DNA of 51,442 bases, taken from Candidatus Babeliaceae bacterium (GTDB taxonomy: Bacteria; Babelota; Babeliae; Babelales; Babelaceae). Positions 48,615 to 51,442 of this stretch are shown piece after piece. The DNA lies in NCBI GenBank assembly GCA_016933915.1, contig JAFFZZ010000099.1, positions 1 to 51,442 of the forward strand. The letters run 5' to 3'. The position numbers and the translations under genes were made by a program. The notes under the pieces are model-generated. The model searched no databases and was not told where the DNA came from. It saw only the letters and a program-made list of their open reading frames with translations. Each line of letters opens with the position of its first letter. The first letter of the stretch is position 1.

Positions 48615-51442
48615 TTATGAAGCCTCACCAGGAGCATCCGCTTCCCCTTTAATAGACATTTTCGTCACCAATTGCCGCAACTCGTCAATCTGCTGTTGCA
48701 AGCTTTCTATAAGCTGATCGCGAATCCCGGCATCTGCTTCCAAAGTTGCAACCTGCGATGTCAATGAGCTAATAAGGCTATGGTTTTGCTGAATTTCCTT
48801 AATCATCGGACCATACAACAGATGGTATGCAACGGTCTCCACCTCACCAGATCTATTATAAGTAATAAGCTCCGGATAAAAATCCATCACTTCTTCTGCA
48901 ATAAGACCGTAAATCAGATGCTTATCTGGGTCATTTTTGAAATTAAATGATACTGGGCGCAACTGCATAAATCGAGTCGAATCTTCACTGATGTCAACAA
49001 TGTTTTCTTTGTACCGTCTAGCAGATGAAAAATAACCAAGAGTCTCGTTTATATCGATATACACCGCCGACCCCGAAGGTATCCCTGTAGAAGCAATATT
49101 ACGAATACGGGTAATATTATTCTCTCCAGCCGAGTAAGTGAGTCCCGTCCCTATGAGTACGTTTCCATGTTCATCAGTACAGCCAGAACCAGCAGTAGTC
49201 CCAATAAAAATATTATCATATCCAGCTACAATATCGTAACCCGCCCCAGCACCAATCGTAACATTACCATACCCATCAATCACACTATATAGTGACTCAG
49301 GCCCAATCCCTATATTATTAGATCCAGTAGTATTCACTGTAACGCCACCACCCACTGCCTTATACCCAACTGCAACATTGCGCGCCCCCACCGTAAGCAT
49401 ATGTGATGCTCCGTACCCAACTATAGTATTATTCGAACCAGAGGTATCAGCAGAAGCAGAAGCCCCTAAAGAATTTCCTCCAATAGCAACATTGAATTCC
49501 CCGGTAGTAATCTTTTTACATGCTCCGTACCCAACCACAGTATTATATGAACCGAGTGTTGCAGTAGATGCAGATTGTCCTAGGGAATCACCACCAATAG
49601 CAATATTGTAGCCACCCACTGTAACTTGAAATCCTGCACCAGAACCAATAGCAATGTTGTGTGATCCGGTGACATACGATAATGCGTTGTTACCGATTCC
49701 CACATTAAAATTGCCAATTGCCGTTGGAGAGGCAATAAGACCAGCAACGGCTTCACGACCTATCGCAACATTCGCAATGCCGGTTGTCGCTTGTTTATAC
49801 GCTCCATACCCAATAGCAACGTTATAGTTTGACGTCGTTAAATTAAGCGCCGCTTGGTCACCAAAACAGGTATTATAGCTACCCGTAGTAATAGCGGCAC
49901 CAGCAGAACGACCAAAAGCGGAATTGCTATCCCCACTTGTTAAAGATCCGAGTACGTAAGTTCCAAATCCCGTAGTATAAGATCCGGTTGACGATAAATT
50001 TCCTGCTTGTTGCCCAACAAATGTCGAGAGACTACCATGATTGTGAATAAATGTGGTACCAGTTGGTTTGTAAATTACCGCCCCCGCAGCAAGATGAAGG
50101 TTCGCTGGCATGGACATATCGCCACCAGCACCAAGCTGACCATTCGAATCTATAGCAACAATTGAATATGGCGAAGATCCTGAAGGTGTTACCCCATAGA
50201 TACCCGAAATGTAACAACGAACATGAGTTCCTGAAGTTCCGATACGCACGTATCCCGCATCAGCTGCGACACCCATATTGCCTATGCAGATATTATTACT
50301 TTCAGTGGTAAGACTGCTCCCCGAATCTTTTCCAAGACCAATGTTAGAAGACCCCGTTGTTAAGTCATAAAGCGAAGCCTCACCAACTCCCACATTATAA
50401 CTTCCTGTCGTCAAACTTGGCGCAGCACTCGAACCGAAAGCACTATTTTGCACACCGCTCTCAATCTTTGTAAGGGCTTGGCATCCAACGCCAGTATTAT
50501 AATTACCCGTCGCACCTGTTGCCTCTCTACCTCCTCCCACAGCTTCTTTACCTACCGCAACGTTACAAATACCAGTTGTTGCTTGTTTGTATGCTGCGTA
50601 ACCAACAGCAACATTGTCATCCGATGTTGTTAAACTTGCTCCCGCATTGTCGCCCACCACTGTGTTGTATGCACCTGACGTTAACGAGGAAAGCGCCGCA
50701 TTGCCAACAGCAGTATTACTTGACCCTGTGTTTAGCACTATGGCTGTACCATCACCAAGACAGGTGTTGTAGTTCCCACTGGAAATAGCAGCGCCTGCAC
50801 CGCGGCCAAATGAAGAATTGCTCTCACCGGTTGTTAGAGACGTAAGCGCGTACGTTCCAAATCCGGTATTATAGTAACCGGTAAAAGATAAATTTCCTGC
50901 TTGTTGCCCAGCAAATGTTGACTGGCTGCCATGATTATGGATAAATGTGGTGCCAGCTGGTTTGTAAATAACAGCATTAGCCGCAAGATTGACGGTTTCG
51001 GCCGTCATAGAAACCACATCCCCCCCCGCATCGCCAAGCGTTGTATTTCCATTAACCTGAAGGGTACCACCAACAGTCAAATCTGCCGCCGTAGTCATAT
51101 TGCCACCAGTGCCAAGCTGGCCATTCGAATCTATTGCAACAATAGAATATGGTGAAGATCCTGAAGGGGTCACCCCATAAATACCTGAGACATAGCAACG
51201 AACTTGGGTGCCTGCGGTACCAATACGCATGAATCCAGAGTCAGCGGCGATGCCGGTGTGGCCGATGCAGATGTTGTTGCTTTCTGTGGTGAGCGCGTTA
51301 CCGGCATCAGTACCGAGACCGATATTTGAAGCACCGGTAGTGACGCCGGTAAGGGCGTTGTCACCGAGAGCAACGTTTGAAGATCCGGTAGTGAGAGCGG
51401 TAAGAGCATCTTCACCGATACCGGTGTTTCCTGAGCCGGAAA
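48615..51442 (-). CDS. Giant YadA-head-repeat fibre protein with C-terminal S74 autochaperone domain (N-terminus outside window)
   Basis: The frame is open to the window end, giving at least 941 residues with no start inside. Most of it consists of 14- to 28-residue repeats of the YadA-head type, such as NYNTGFGTYALTSLTTG, SNTAVGNAALSSLTSG and DNVAVGYAAYKQATTG, interrupted by module blocks with RCYVSGIYGVTPSGSSPYSI and GTTFIHNHGSQSTF. The last about 137 residues match the peptidase S74 (endosialidase) intramolecular chaperone: SSARRYKENIVDI, then MQLRPVSFNFKN, IYGLIAEEVMDFYPELI, and a trimeric coiled coil (SLTSQVATLEADAGIRDQLIESLQQQIDELRQLV). In phage fibres this domain helps trimer folding and cleaves itself at a Ser, assisted by a Lys five residues on. 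Here S-A-R-R-Y-K keeps Ser and Lys and has Ala for the usual Asp. No phage genes surround it, so I infer a cellular surface fibre or adhesin. Confidence 0.85.
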   Translation of the reverse strand, partial: SGSGNTGIGEDALTALTTGSSNVALGDNALTGVTTGASNIGLGTDAGNALTTESNNICIGHTGIAADSGFMRIGTAGTQVRCYVSGIYGVTPSGSSPYSIVAIDSNGQLGTGGNMTTAADLTVGGTLQVNGNTTLGDAGGDVVSMTAETVNLAANAVIYKPAGTTFIHNHGSQSTFAGQQAGNLSFTGYYNTGFGTYALTSLTTGESNSSFGRGAGAAISSGNYNTCLGDGTAIVLNTGSSNTAVGNAALSSLTSGAYNTVVGDNAGASLTTSDDNVAVGYAAYKQATTGICNVAVGKEAVGGGREATGATGNYNTGVGCQALTKIESGVQNSAFGSSAAPSLTTGSYNVGVGEASLYDLTTGSSNIGLGKDSGSSLTTESNNICIGNMGVAADAGYVRIGTSGTHVRCYISGIYGVTPSGSSPYSIVAIDSNGQLGAGGDMSMPANLHLAAGAVIYKPTGTTFIHNHGSLSTFVGQQAGNLSSTGSYTTGFGTYVLGSLTSGDSNSAFGRSAGAAITTGSYNTCFGDQAALNLTTSNYNVAIGYGAYKQATTGIANVAIGREAVAGLIASPTAIGNFNVGIGNNALSYVTGSHNIAIGSGAGFQVTVGGYNIAIGGDSLGQSASTATLGSYNTVVGYGACKKITTGEFNVAIGGNSLGASASADTSGSNNTIVGYGASHMLTVGARNVAVGYKAVGGGVTVNTTGSNNIGIGPESLYSVIDGYGNVTIGAGAGYDIVAGYDNIFIGTTAGSGCTDEHGNVLIGTGLTYSAGENNITRIRNIASTGIPSGSAVYIDINETLGYFSSARRYKENIVDISEDSTRFMQLRPVSFNFKNDPDKHLIYGLIAEEVMDFYPELITYNRSGEVETVAYHLLYGPMIKEIQQNHSLISSLTSQVATLEADAGIRDQLIESLQQQIDELRQLVTKMSIKGEADAPGEAS
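49980..51240 (-). repeat. Internal super-repeat of the fibre gene, period about 981 bases
   Basis: The block around 51236-50880 (RIGTAGTQVRCYVSGIYGVTPSGSSPYSI through FIHNHGSQSTFAGQQAGNLS) is repeated around 50255-49980 (RIGTSGTHVRCYISGIYGVTPSGSSPYSI through FIHNHGSLSTFVGQQAGNLS). Aligned positions (TCCGATACGCACGTATCC at 50238, ACCAATACGCATGAATCC at 51219) are 981 bases, or 327 codons, apart. The second block lacks an about 30-residue insert (LQVNGNTTLGDAGGDVVSM region) present in the first. DNA identity is high, which suggests recent duplication or recombination. Confidence 0.85.

Noticed and set aside
48615-51442. Reading the fibre protein as a prophage tail fibre
   Set aside because: No capsid, tail, integrase or lysis gene is within the window and the flanking genes are housekeeping. 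The possibility stays open only for the unseen side beyond 51442.
48615-51442. Short repeats in the fibre gene as a CRISPR array
   Set aside because: The repeats are in frame, degenerate, of variable spacing and encode the YadA-head pattern. There are no unique spacers or cas genes.

Overview
The window reads as a chromosomal segment of a host-associated Gram-negative-type bacterium with a reduced lifestyle. My best guess is the candidate phylum Dependentiae (TM6). That guess is an inference from content: cysteine-rich envelope proteins ending in phenylalanine, secreted ankyrin proteins, a DUF2608-type HAD phosphatase, a nucleoside importer, many signal-peptide proteins of unknown function, and a giant YadA-head/S74 fibre protein beside ordinary housekeeping genes. 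Chlamydiae share some of these traits and are not excluded. I see no insertion sequence, prophage block, CRISPR array or rRNA gene.

Layout. 1-6474 (minus): start of maf, a small unknown gene, tRNA-Gln, spoVG, then cell-envelope and division genes rsmH, murF, ftsK and uppP. 6755-10634 (plus): two tandem paralogous cysteine-rich outer-membrane candidates, each with its own hairpin terminator. 10822-13165: a secreted ankyrin protein, a membrane protein and a membrane-anchored HAD phosphatase. 13131-19362 (minus): acpP, gltX, a TPR membrane protein, rpmF, dprA, gyrA, tightly packed with ATGA overlaps. 19480-21333: a secreted unknown and an MNT/HEPN toxin-antitoxin pair. 21406-26244: lepA with a DUF155 (RMD1-like) membrane protein, grpE, and two exported unknowns. 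26485-32583 (minus): mutS, an exported coiled-coil protein, uvrA. 32707-37454 (plus): tRNA-His, a LiaF-like membrane pair, tRNA-Pro abutting rodA, ruvB, an exported protein and a decayed partial copy of it. 37584-40312 (plus): pheS, galU, an exported unknown. 40315-44019 (minus): a second ankyrin protein, ppsA, a stand-alone MshEN-domain protein. 44234-45658: a secreted PPP-type phosphatase. 45647-48551 (minus): tRNA-Val, tRNA-Asn, tRNA-Asp, rpmE, prfA, nupC. 48615-51442 (minus, cut by the window end): the fibre protein.

How it fits together. The housekeeping genes cover peptidoglycan precursor and lipid-carrier recycling (murF, uppP), elongation (rodA), chromosome segregation (ftsK), repair and recombination (mutS, uvrA, ruvB, dprA), translation (gltX, pheS, prfA, lepA, L31, L32, tRNAs) and pyruvate/PEP conversion (ppsA). 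Scattered singly among them are exported, ankyrin, phosphatase and fibre genes that look like the host-facing layer. Promoters of sigma-70 type (TTGACA/TTGACT, 17 bases, TACAAT/TACACT) are recognisable ahead of spoVG and the tRNA-Val cluster, with weaker ones elsewhere. The most unusual elements are the fibre protein with its 981-base internal super-repeat, and the tandem cysteine-rich barrels, which invite comparison with the disulfide-linked envelope of Chlamydia.
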